Assembly (NCBI RefSeq): GCF_003290085.1
Contig: NZ_QMKJ01000001.1
Span: 186,001 to 250,000, forward strand
Origin: Aliidiomarina sp. B3213
Lineage (GTDB): Bacteria > Pseudomonadota > Gammaproteobacteria > Enterobacterales > Alteromonadaceae
Length of the DNA: 64,000 nt
Reading direction: 5' to 3'
Shown: piece by piece, positions 56,861-64,000 of the stretch
Position numbering within the stretch: the stretch's first letter is position 1
Layout of the letters: every line of letters starts with the position of its first letter
Program-made: the position numbers and the translations under genes
The notes under the pieces: model-generated
Told to the model about the DNA's origin: nothing
Databases searched by the model: none
Seen by the model: the letters and a program-made list of their open reading frames with translations, nothing else

Positions 56861-57211
56861 TCAAATAATGTCTAATACAGCTTCAGGAGGTCTTCCTATT
56901 GCCGCTCGGTTCCCATTGACCACGATAGGGCGCTCAATAAGTTTTGGGTTTTCTAGCATAATCTCAATGAGTTCGTCATCGCTTCCTGTGAACGCTTTTA
57001 AATTGAGCTCTTTAAAGATGTCTTCCTTTTTACGAACGATGTCCATAGGCTTGGCATTTAAGCTCGCAAGAATAGACTTCAATTCTTCTGCGCTGGGTGT
57101 GTCTTTTAAATATTCGACAACCTGTGGTTGGATACCTTGTTCTTCCAAAAGCGATAGGGTTTGTCTGCTTTTCGAGCAGCGAGGGTTGTGTAGTATCTTA
57201 ATTTGACTCAC
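56861..57211 (-). CDS. arsC: ArsC-family reductase (YfgD-like)
   Basis: A 116-residue thioredoxin-fold protein. The N-terminal HNPRCSKSRQTL holds the catalytic cysteine of the glutaredoxin-dependent ArsC family, and RPIVVNGNRAAIGRPPE is the conserved C-terminal block with the arginines that bind the oxyanion. It is most like E. coli YfgD, an ArsC homologue next to bepA, so a true role in arsenate resistance is uncertain, and no ars operon lies nearby. It is 12 bases after bepA. Confidence 0.9.
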   Translation of the reverse strand: MSQIKILHNPRCSKSRQTLSLLEEQGIQPQVVEYLKDTPSAEELKSILASLNAKPMDIVRKKEDIFKELNLKAFTGSDDELIEIMLENPKLIERPIVVNGNRAAIGRPPEAVLDII

Positions 57212-57223
57212 TGAAAACTCCTG

Positions 57224-58714
57224 TTAGTTCATGAGTACGCGTTCTTGCTCTAACGCCCTGAATTGTTCAATTCGAGCCTGCATACGTTGACGCGTTAAAG
57301 TTGCATCTTCTTCGGTTTTACTAATCGCAGTGTGCAGTTGCTCTATAGCACCGCGAAAGTCGCCACGAAGCGCAAATATCTCTGCTCTCGCTTCGTGCAT
57401 TTCGCTAATTTTACCATCTAGCTCGTATGCTGTGTGAAGTAAGTCCCACGCTAAAACATCTTTTTTGTTATAGATAATAAAGTTATTGAGTACGCGCCGG
57501 CTTAAATCCAAATTTCGTGCTGCATTTGCAGCGTAGGCAAGGTTAAGCGTAATCACTTGATTGTTAGGGCGGCGAATATACTCTCGCTGCAGCATTTCAA
57601 CGGCTTCTTCCGAGCGTTGTTGCGCCATGAGTATGTCGGTTTCTGTGTCTAAGTAGAAAAGATTCATCGGGTCTTCTTGGCGCAAAGGCATTAGCAATTG
57701 ATACGCTCTTTCGTGCTCTTCAAGCGCGAGATGGGCTAGGGCGCGACCATATCGGTTGCCTGCGATCTTGGCGTGGTCTACCAAGTGTTGGGCTTCATAC
57801 TCTAAGTCTTTCAGTACGTCTGCTGCTCGGCGGTCGGCATAACGCACTCGAATACGTGCTTTCGCGAGTTCAAACTGTAATGATGTTTCTACTCTGCGCG
57901 GCTCGTATTGCATGGCTCTATTTCGAGTATCGGCAACCCTCGAGTCGGGTAAGGGGTGCGTGATCAACATTTCAGGGGGCGTTTGAGTGTAGCGATACTG
58001 TTCAGCTAAGCGCCCAAAAAAGCTCGGAGCGCCTTCGGGATCAAAGCCCGCCCGAAATAATGCATTGATTCCAATTCGGTCTGCTTCAAGCTCAAATTGT
58101 CGGGTGTAGTTTATCTGGCGTTGTTGGGCGCCTGCGACACTCGCGGCAAGACCTGCCATACCAGCGGCGGGATTAACCAAACCTACAATAATGCTTCCCA
58201 GTACATGGGTCATGGTAGTAGGACCTGCTTGTGTCATTCGTTCCATATTTCTTGCGATGTGACGTTGAGATACATGCGCAATTTCATGGCTAACGACGGA
58301 TGCTAGTTCAGATTCAGTCTCTGCTTGCATGATAATGCCAGTATGGATTCCTATGTATCCTCCTAAAAATGCGAAAGCATTTAACGCGGAGTCGTTTACC
58401 CAAAAGAAAGTGAAGGGATAGCGGATGTTGTCGGTGTGCATAATCAAGCGATTACCGATGCCACTTAGGTATTCTCTTAAAACTGGGTCGTCGGCTATAG
58501 GGGCCATGGCTCTGAGTTGACGCATGTAAAAGTCGCCAAGCCGTTGTTCTTGAGCGATAGAGATCGAGGATGCGCCTGCGATACCTATTTCAGGAACATC
58601 GATTGCGTCTTGCGCATAAGCCGACACCGCAGTACCTAGGCTTAATGACCCCGCCATGACTAGCGATGCTAGTTTGGGCGCGAATTTTGAGTAAATACGA
58701 CTTGGCGCAAACAT
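57224..58714 (-). CDS. bepA: Beta-barrel assembly-enhancing metalloprotease BepA
   Basis: A 496-residue periplasmic M48 zinc protease that helps assemble or degrade LptD and BAM substrates. A signal peptide covers residues 1-34 (AYA). The zinc motif HEIAH is at 143-147 and the third ligand is in FELEADRIG. The C-terminal third contains TPR helices. I chose the ATG at 58714, which begins the signal peptide; 21 in-frame codons upstream look non-coding. Its company (arsC, hda, perM) matches E. coli yfgC/bepA. With bamA, skp and bamC it makes four outer-membrane biogenesis genes in the window. Confidence 0.94.
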   Translation of the reverse strand: MFAPSRIYSKFAPKLASLVMAGSLSLGTAVSAYAQDAIDVPEIGIAGASSISIAQEQRLGDFYMRQLRAMAPIADDPVLREYLSGIGNRLIMHTDNIRYPFTFFWVNDSALNAFAFLGGYIGIHTGIIMQAETESELASVVSHEIAHVSQRHIARNMERMTQAGPTTMTHVLGSIIVGLVNPAAGMAGLAASVAGAQQRQINYTRQFELEADRIGINALFRAGFDPEGAPSFFGRLAEQYRYTQTPPEMLITHPLPDSRVADTRNRAMQYEPRRVETSLQFELAKARIRVRYADRRAADVLKDLEYEAQHLVDHAKIAGNRYGRALAHLALEEHERAYQLLMPLRQEDPMNLFYLDTETDILMAQQRSEEAVEMLQREYIRRPNNQVITLNLAYAANAARNLDLSRRVLNNFIIYNKKDVLAWDLLHTAYELDGKISEMHEARAEIFALRGDFRGAIEQLHTAISKTEEDATLTRQRMQARIEQFRALEQERVLMN

Positions 58715-58843
58715 GAACGTTAAGTTCTCCAACAACTTTGAATCAACTACAATGTTGTTAAGACGCACAGAAAACAACAGAGTTCCTTGAAGCTATTTAA
58801 TTTACGTGATTGAACGTAAAGAGTCGACTTCAGTCGAATGTTT

Positions 58844-58867
58844 TTAACACTAGCGTGTTAATATAAT
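58844..58867 (+). promoter_or_regulatory. Palindromic site and -10 box before perM
   Basis: TTAACAC (58844-58850) and GTGTTAA (58855-58861) form a perfect inverted repeat with a 4-base spacer, directly followed by TATAAT at 58862-58867. The repeat fills the spacer between the -10 and a weak -35 region, so a bound protein could block this promoter. The rest of the 213-base gap holds two more short inverted repeats, including TTTACG (58801-58806) with CGTAAA (58815-58820). Confidence 0.45.
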
Positions 58868-58927
58868 ACGTAGAATGAGGTTCTTTTTTGAACCTAGCTT
58901 CATGCTGAACGCCGAAGGAATGTAAGT

Positions 58928-60007
58928 ATGTTGGATTATTTAAAGCACTGGTTTCAAAAGCGCTTCTCTGACCCGAATTTAGTCGCATTAACGCTCATGT
59001 TAGTTGTCGGTTTTGTTATTTTACTGACCATGGGAAGCATTTTGGCGCCTGTAATAGCGGCAATTGCATTGGCATACTTACTTGAATGGCCCGTGAGTAA
59101 ATGCGAGCAATTGGGATTACGGCGGCTTCCCGCAGCTCTGATTGTGTTTGCTGTGTTCATGACTATTTTTATTCTTCTTATTGTATTCCTCGTGCCTGTT
59201 ATTTGGCAGCAAAGTGTTAATTTACTGCAAGAACTCCCACTTATTGCGGAAGCATGGCAGGACCTTGTAGAACGAGCCGAAGAAATTGCACCTTCTTTCA
59301 TAGAGCCTCGACAAATAGAGCTATTTACGCAACGCATTAACAATCGGTTGTTAGAAATTGGTCAGTCGTTGCTTGACCGCTCGCTAGGCACTATTTATGT
59401 TTTTGCGTCGCTTTTAGTGTACTTAATTATCGTACCGTTAATGGTGTTCTTTATGTTGAAAGACAAAGACATTTTATTAAGCCATTTCGAACGTGTTCTT
59501 CCCGAGCAGCGCCGGAAAATTCAGCAAGTGGGTTATGAAATGAACACACAAATAATGAATTACATTCGCGGCAAGTCGTTAGAAATTATTATTGTCGGTA
59601 TTGTGACTTTCGTGGTGTTTTCGTTGTTTGAACTGCAATACGCAGCATTGCTGGCAACCTTGGTCGGTTTCTCGGTACTGGTTCCTTACATCGGAGCCGC
59701 GGTAGTCACTATTCCTGTGGCGCTGGTAGGGTTATTTCAATTTGGTCCCTCAATTACTTTAGTGTGGTTGTTGTTTGCTTATTTAGTTATTCAGGCGTTA
59801 GACGGCAATGTTCTCGTGCCCTTATTGTTTTCTGAAGCGGTGAGCTTACATCCTGTTTATATAATTGCTTCTGTTTTGATTTTTGGCGCGATGTGGGGCT
59901 TCTGGGGAGTGTTCTTTGCTATCCCTTTAGCAAGCCTTGTTAAGGCTGTATTGACTGCGTTTTCACAAGCTCGACAAGAGCAACAAGCTGAAGAAGGCGG
60001 TAGCTAA
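58928..60007 (+). CDS. perM: AI-2E family transporter / PerM homologue
   Basis: A 359-residue inner-membrane protein of the AI-2E (UPF0118) family. Hydrophobic helices lie near residues 18-50, 62-95 and 145-165, with a soluble helical part between, and four or five more helices follow residue 205. The VGFSVLVPYIGAAVVTIP block and the C-terminal FFAIPLASLVKAVL are typical. Relatives include transporters and sodium/proton antiporters, so the substrate is open. Position next to bepA and bcp supports the E. coli perM assignment. An AAGGAA site precedes the ATG. Confidence 0.9.
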   Translation: MLDYLKHWFQKRFSDPNLVALTLMLVVGFVILLTMGSILAPVIAAIALAYLLEWPVSKCEQLGLRRLPAALIVFAVFMTIFILLIVFLVPVIWQQSVNLLQELPLIAEAWQDLVERAEEIAPSFIEPRQIELFTQRINNRLLEIGQSLLDRSLGTIYVFASLLVYLIIVPLMVFFMLKDKDILLSHFERVLPEQRRKIQQVGYEMNTQIMNYIRGKSLEIIIVGIVTFVVFSLFELQYAALLATLVGFSVLVPYIGAAVVTIPVALVGLFQFGPSITLVWLLFAYLVIQALDGNVLVPLLFSEAVSLHPVYIIASVLIFGAMWGFWGVFFAIPLASLVKAVLTAFSQARQEQQAEEGGS

Positions 60008-60020
60008 GAGGCACCGCCTT
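59994..60020. terminator. Hairpin between convergent perM and bcp
   Basis: AAGGCGGT (59994-60001) and ACCGCCTT (60013-60020) form a perfect 8-bp stem with an 11-base loop containing the perM stop codon. T-runs on both sides are short, so termination strength is uncertain. Confidence 0.45.
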
Positions 60021-60034
60021 GAATGACTGGTGTA

Positions 60035-60496
60035 TTAGAGTTCCTCTAACACAACCTCATGGTGGTTTTTCGTTTTAAATTTGTCGAATACCTTTGATAT
60101 GGTTCCGTCTTGTTCGATCAAAAAGCTAATGCGGTGAAGTCCGTCATATTCTTTACCCATAAATTTTTTCGGGCCCCAGACACCAAATGCATCTGCGATT
60201 TTATGATCTTCATCGCTTAGCAGAGTGAAGTTAAGTTCATCACGCTCCGTAAACTTCGCAAGACGTTTAGGCGCGTCGATGCTTACACCAACAGCCACTG
60301 TGTTTTTAGCCGCTAGTGCATCTTTTTCGTCACGTAGGTTCTGAGCTTGTACGGTGCAACCAGGTGTCATAGCTTTCGGGTAGAAGTACAACAGAACACG
60401 ATTTTCTTTCAGTAATTCCTGTAAATTAACTTCATTCTCGTTTTGATCCAGAAGACTAAAATTAGGGGCTTTGTCACCCGCTTTAAGTGTGTTCAT
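60035..60496 (-). CDS. bcp: Thioredoxin-dependent thiol peroxidase Bcp (one-cysteine form)
   Basis: A 153-residue peroxiredoxin reducing hydrogen peroxide and organic peroxides. The peroxidatic cysteine is C47 in KAMTPGCTVQAQNLRDE. In E. coli Bcp the resolving cysteine lies five residues later, but here that position is Q52 and the protein has no other cysteine. It should therefore act as a 1-Cys peroxiredoxin needing an outside thiol. A GAGGAG site precedes the ATG. It converges with perM and is divergent from dapA. Confidence 0.95.
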   Translation of the reverse strand: MNTLKAGDKAPNFSLLDQNENEVNLQELLKENRVLLYFYPKAMTPGCTVQAQNLRDEKDALAAKNTVAVGVSIDAPKRLAKFTERDELNFTLLSDEDHKIADAFGVWGPKKFMGKEYDGLHRISFLIEQDGTISKVFDKFKTKNHHEVVLEEL

Positions 60497-60582
60497 CTTT
60501 TCTCCTCGAGTATATTCGTAATTAAATTCGTCGACCCCGCAATATTTAACACAACACTTGCACGATCATCAACGCAGAACCC

Positions 60583-60611
60583 TTGTCATTCGCGCTCTGC
60601 CCACGTAACAT
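60583..60611 (+). promoter_or_regulatory. Candidate dapA promoter
   Basis: TTGTCA (60583-60588), a 17-base spacer and TAACAT (60606-60611) form a plausible sigma-70 promoter about 29 bases before the dapA ATG. A strong AGGAGG ribosome site (60626-60631) follows. Confidence 0.55.
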
Positions 60612-60639
60612 TGTGCGCTTAAATTAGGAGGATAAACGC

Positions 60640-61515
60640 ATGTTGACTGGCAGTATGGTGGCGTTAGTCACCCCGTTTACGAGTCAAGGTAATGTTGACT
60701 ATTCATTGTTAGCCAAACTTGTAGAGTTTCACATCCAGGAAGGTACTGACGCAATTGTTTCAGTGGGTACTACAGGTGAATCTACTACGTTAAGTCATGA
60801 TGAACACGTTGATGTAGTGAAAGCTACCGTAGAAGTGGCAGATAAACGGATTAAAGTCGTAGCGGGCAATGGTTCTAACTCAACATCAGAAGCTGTGCAA
60901 CTTACAGAGCGTATTGCTCCTTTAGGCGTGGACGGATTCCTTAATGTTACGCCTTATTACAACAAGCCTCCAAAGCAAGGACTTATTGGCCATTTCAGCG
61001 CTTGTGCTGAAGCCAGTGACGTGCCGCAAATTTTATACAATGTACCAGGTCGCACCTGTTGTGACATTCAACCTGAAGTTGTTGCTGAGCTAGCTCAGAT
61101 ACAAAATGTAGTTGGCATTAAAGAAGCGACAGGTGAAGTTGACCGCGTTGCGAAAATTCGTGACTTATGCGGCCCCGACTTTATTCAATTGAGTGGTGAC
61201 GACCCAACAGCAGCTGAGTTTTTGTTAGCGGGTGGGCATGGTGTTATCAGTGTTACTGCAAATATCACCCCGAAACTCATGAAAGAATTGGTAGACACTG
61301 CGCGCCGTGGTGAGAGCGAAGCTGCACACGCTATCGATGCTAAAATGCGCGCTTTACATGACGCTCTCTTTATAGAAGCGAACCCAATTCCAGTAAAGTG
61401 GGCAATGGCTCGATTAGGTTGGGTTGAAGGAAATTACAGATTACCTTTAGTTTCTCCGGAACTTGAGAGCCAAAAGGTTATCGAAGAAGCATTAAAACAA
61501 GCCGGATTAGTATAA
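60640..61515 (+). CDS. dapA: 4-hydroxy-tetrahydrodipicolinate synthase
   Basis: A 291-residue TIM-barrel lyase condensing pyruvate with aspartate semialdehyde, the first step specific to lysine and diaminopimelate. The Schiff-base lysine is in VVGIKEATGE (about residue 161), the catalytic tyrosines in TPYYNKPPKQG and LYNVPGRT, and the substrate-binding loop in GTTGESTTLSHDEH. The length matches E. coli (292). It has its own promoter and heads dapA-bamC-purC, the E. coli order. Confidence 0.97.
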   Translation: MLTGSMVALVTPFTSQGNVDYSLLAKLVEFHIQEGTDAIVSVGTTGESTTLSHDEHVDVVKATVEVADKRIKVVAGNGSNSTSEAVQLTERIAPLGVDGFLNVTPYYNKPPKQGLIGHFSACAEASDVPQILYNVPGRTCCDIQPEVVAELAQIQNVVGIKEATGEVDRVAKIRDLCGPDFIQLSGDDPTAAEFLLAGGHGVISVTANITPKLMKELVDTARRGESEAAHAIDAKMRALHDALFIEANPIPVKWAMARLGWVEGNYRLPLVSPELESQKVIEEALKQAGLV

Positions 61516-61528
61516 AAGCGGAGTATCC

Positions 61529-62623
61529 ATGAGAGCTAGTCGATTCCTGCCACTATTTGCAGGATTATTAATAACTGCATGTTCTTCTCAGTACGATCGT
61601 CCTGAAGGTTCATATAATTACACTGAAATTGAAGAGCATGGCGAGTTAGTCACTCCCGGTGAACTTGAAGTTCAAGAACAAAACAATCGTTACACGATTC
61701 CAGCTGTCGAAGGTTCTGAAAATGCTTACATAGGTAAAAATGTAAGTATTCGTCCACCTCGTCAATTGTTAGCCGTGGCTCCAGGTAGTCGAGTTGAGGC
61801 AGGTTCAGACGAATCGATTCTTTACATCGATACCACTGAGGGTGTTTCTGATTTGCGCGCTGCCGTATGGCGTCATATGGTTCAGGTGGTTGAGGGGTTT
61901 GACGTTTCTTTTGAGTTACACCCGGAACAAAACCGCATTGTTACCGACCGTTTCCGCATGTTGCAACACGAGCGCTCGAAGCCTGGTTTAGCGAACATGA
62001 TTAGCCGCGAAAAAATTATTACCGAATCTGAGCAAGCTTTCGAAATGATTTTCCGCGTTGCCAGCCATGGTCGAAGTGGCGCACTTTATGTGAACGTTAT
62101 AGAGCCGCAGTGGTTGATCGACGGGGAAGTAACACCGTTACCTATGCATGCAAGTAGAACACTAGAGCGTAATGTTTTAAACGACGTGAGCATTGCGATG
62201 GAGCAGAGCTATCGTTCTAACCGCGAGGTGTTTGCGCAAGAACAAATTAACGTAACCATGGGAAGTTCGGTTGACGGTGAACCGGCTTACGTTATTGAAA
62301 CTGATTTCAATAGTGCCTGGGTGTTGATGCCAGACGCATTAAATAACCTAGGTTTTGTAGTCGACGACTTAAACCAGTCTGAAGGTGTTTACTACACTAC
62401 TTACGAGCCTTTCGAAGACCGCGCTTGGTATCATATTTTCGCGTTCTGGAAACGAAACGAAGAAGGGCCATTAGGACTAAGCGAAGGAACTGAAGTAACT
62501 TTCGTTGTAGACGACCGAAACGACCGTGTTTACATTACGCCGAAGCTTGACGATGTAGCAATTACCGAAGCGCAGCTTCAAGCATGGCATCCGTTAGTTG
62601 TTGCGGCATTTCGCAACGAGTAA
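61529..62623 (+). CDS. bamC: Outer membrane protein assembly factor BamC
   Basis: A 364-residue lipoprotein of the BAM complex. The lipobox LITAC gives acylated C18. The unstructured N-terminal part (YDRPEGSYNYTEIEEHGELV) binds BamD in E. coli, and two helix-grip domains follow (about residues 95-215 and 230-362). The ATG follows GCGGAG. Sequence conservation of BamC is low in general, and position between dapA and purC adds weight. The partner bamA is at 15049. Confidence 0.93.
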   Translation: MRASRFLPLFAGLLITACSSQYDRPEGSYNYTEIEEHGELVTPGELEVQEQNNRYTIPAVEGSENAYIGKNVSIRPPRQLLAVAPGSRVEAGSDESILYIDTTEGVSDLRAAVWRHMVQVVEGFDVSFELHPEQNRIVTDRFRMLQHERSKPGLANMISREKIITESEQAFEMIFRVASHGRSGALYVNVIEPQWLIDGEVTPLPMHASRTLERNVLNDVSIAMEQSYRSNREVFAQEQINVTMGSSVDGEPAYVIETDFNSAWVLMPDALNNLGFVVDDLNQSEGVYYTTYEPFEDRAWYHIFAFWKRNEEGPLGLSEGTEVTFVVDDRNDRVYITPKLDDVAITEAQLQAWHPLVVAAFRNE

Positions 62624-62644
62624 GAACTCATAAAAGAGAATGGT

Positions 62645-63364
62645 ATGAACAAGCAAAGCGAACTTTATCGTGGTAAGGCAAAAACTGTTTTTCTGACGGA
62701 TAACCCAGATTATTTGATTCTGGAATTTAGAGACGACACTTCGGCGTTTGACGGCGAGCGTATCGAGCAGTTAGCTCGTAAAGGAATGGTGAACAACCGC
62801 TTCAACCATTTTGTAATGGAAAAACTGGCTAGTGCAGGTATTCCTACACAAATGGAAAAGCTCCTTTCGGACAACTCTTGCTTAGTTAAAAAGCTCGACA
62901 TGATTCCTGTAGAGTGCGTCGTACGTAACTTTGCAGCCGGATCTTTAGTTCGCCGTTTAGGTGTGGAAGAAGGGTTGCAGTTAACGCCTCCTACGTTTGA
63001 GCTTTTTTTGAAAAATGACGCGCTTCATGACCCCATGGTTAATGAGACGCATGCTGAAGCTTTTGGTTGGGCAACTCCAGAGCAACTTGCTGAAATGAAA
63101 CGCCTTACGTTTGCTGTAAATGATGTTTTAAAACCATGGTTTGAAGAGGCAGGTATGCTTCTTGTGGACTACAAACTTGAGTTTGGCGTGTTTAACGGTG
63201 AGATCGTTTTGGGTGACGAATTTAGTCCAGACGGTTGCCGTTTATGGGATAAAGAAACCAAAGAGAAGCTCGACAAAGATAGATTCCGTCAAGGACTTGG
63301 TGGAGTTGTTGAAGCGTATGAGGAAGTGGCCTCGAGACTAGGTTTAGAGTTACCTAAAGGTTAA
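62645..63364 (+). CDS. purC: Phosphoribosylaminoimidazole-succinocarboxamide synthase
   Basis: A 239-residue enzyme joining CAIR and aspartate with ATP in purine synthesis. Signature blocks are [41 protein letters not shown] and [20 protein letters not shown] with SPDGCRLWD. Length is near the E. coli enzyme (237). It ends the dapA-bamC-purC unit, and its stop overlaps the end of the convergent DUF2897 gene. Confidence 0.97.
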   Translation: MNKQSELYRGKAKTVFLTDNPDYLILEFRDDTSAFDGERIEQLARKGMVNNRFNHFVMEKLASAGIPTQMEKLLSDNSCLVKKLDMIPVECVVRNFAAGSLVRRLGVEEGLQLTPPTFELFLKNDALHDPMVNETHAEAFGWATPEQLAEMKRLTFAVNDVLKPWFEEAGMLLVDYKLEFGVFNGEIVLGDEFSPDGCRLWDKETKEKLDKDRFRQGLGGVVEAYEEVASRLGLELPKG

Positions 63365-63543
63365 TCCTCCTCGTCGTCCCACTTCTTCCATTTAGAAGCG
63401 TCTTTAGAAGACCCCTTTGCGTTTGCATCGGGGTCTTTTATTTTAGGCATCTTCATGTTCGCGGTGTATTTCACTAGCAGAATATTGCTAACAATAATCC
63501 CTAGAACAAGTGCAATAATGAGTGCAGTCCACCAAAGAGACAT
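63361..63543 (-). CDS. DUF2897 family small membrane protein
   Basis: A 60-residue protein with one N-terminal membrane helix (about residues 5-25) and a basic then acidic cytoplasmic tail rich in Lys, Asp and Trp ([10 protein letters not shown]). This is the DUF2897 layout, of unknown function. It lies 7 bases after the M15 peptidase gene on the same strand and overlaps the purC stop codon by 4 bases. Confidence 0.8.
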   Translation of the reverse strand: MSLWWTALIIALVLGIIVSNILLVKYTANMKMPKIKDPDANAKGSSKDASKWKKWDDEED

Positions 63544-63550
63544 CAGTTAA

Positions 63551-64000
63551 TTAATCCTTTTCCATTGGGTCAACACTGTGAACATACTGCGACACAATGC
63601 GCTCAATTTGGGGGAGAACGACAGCTTTGCCTTGGAGATTACTCGCAGTTATGATTTCACGTAACTCATCCGCGCTATATTGCTTCAGAAACTGTTTAGC
63701 GAGAGGTGCATAACTCCAATGCCACGGCTCAGGAGCAACTCCTCCATTGTCATTGCGGTAGGGGCGATAAAAACCAAACCTACGAGCGTGTTGGTTTAGC
63801 CAGTTCGTAAGCTTATTAAATGGCCCATCACTTTCATACTCCCACGGTTCTAATTGGAGCTTGTTTGACCCCAATGCTATTGGATCATATAGGTCACAGT
63901 CGGTACCCCAATGATGGCGACTGGTGCCTGGGAGTGCCGACCAACGCATGATTTCTCTTACGCGCTGGTCAGGCGTCAAATGATGAAGTGATTCGGATTC
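63551..64000 (-). CDS. M15-family metallopeptidase (5'-truncated at window end)
   Basis: The frame stays open to the last base, so the N-terminus is missing; about 149 residues are seen. The zinc site of VanY-like D-alanyl-D-alanine carboxypeptidases is present: SRHHWGTDCDLYD supplies a histidine and an aspartate, and EPWHWSYAPL the second histidine. Such enzymes trim peptidoglycan stems or dipeptides. The signal peptide, if any, is outside the window, so location is unknown. It is upstream of and likely cotranscribed with the DUF2897 gene. Confidence 0.88.
   Translation of the reverse strand, partial: ESESLHHLTPDQRVREIMRWSALPGTSRHHWGTDCDLYDPIALGSNKLQLEPWEYESDGPFNKLTNWLNQHARRFGFYRPYRNDNGGVAPEPWHWSYAPLAKQFLKQYSADELREIITASNLQGKAVVLPQIERIVSQYVHSVDPMEKD

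Overview
The window is a gene-dense stretch of a Gram-negative gammaproteobacterial chromosome. Its gene blocks (rpsB to lpxB; xerD-dsbC-recJ-prfB-lysS; fur-fldA-ybfF/seqA-pgm; hda-arsC-bepA-perM-bcp-dapA-bamC-purC) match the core gene order of Enterobacterales, Vibrionales and Alteromonadales. Small families such as DUF3549, DUF3301, DUF2788, DUF2897, DUF2069 and DUF2066 point to Alteromonadales, most likely an Idiomarina-like marine bacterium. That placement comes from recalled gene order, not from a search. I see no tRNA, rRNA, insertion sequence, prophage or CRISPR array, and no gene-free stretch longer than 300 bases.

Layout. Bases 1-3059 hold a truncated gene, a DUF962/Mpo1-like membrane protein, a DUF3301-DUF3549 pair on the minus strand, and yqcC-truC. 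Bases 3056-7294 (minus strand) are the map-glnD-dapD operon. A promoter and a structured S2-type leader precede rpsB-tsf. The plus strand then carries pyrH-frr-uppS-cdsA-ispC-rseP-bamA-skp-lpxD-fabZ-lpxA-lpxB: translation factors, undecaprenyl, phospholipid and isoprenoid synthesis, sigma-E proteolysis, outer-membrane assembly and lipid A. Bases 21645-25788 carry a glutathionyl-hydroquinone reductase with a pirin, a response regulator fused to TPR repeats (minus strand) and an unknown gene. Bases 25846-32030 are xerD-dsbC-recJ-prfB-lysS, with prfB read through a programmed +1 frameshift. A second pirin, a small membrane protein, the 5-oxoprolinase genes pxpABC and glnS follow.

The accessory centre is a 9.2 kb gene (37877-47080). 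It encodes an exported protein of about 3067 residues with an N-terminal DUF4347 domain carrying a caspase-like His/Cys pair, four tandem 176-residue repeats, a long array of Ig-, cadherin- and Calx-beta-like modules, a thrombospondin-3-like stretch and a C-terminal membrane anchor. It overlaps by 4 bases a small gene for a predicted outer-membrane barrel. This pair is the most promising candidate for an undescribed surface system.

The rest is housekeeping: a minus-strand block of ybfF, DUF2788, fldA, fur and a saccharopine-dehydrogenase-like gene; seqA-pgm; an MFS transporter; DUF2066-hda; DUF2069-arsC-bepA; perM; bcp; dapA-bamC-purC; a DUF2897 protein; and an M15 metallopeptidase cut by the window end.
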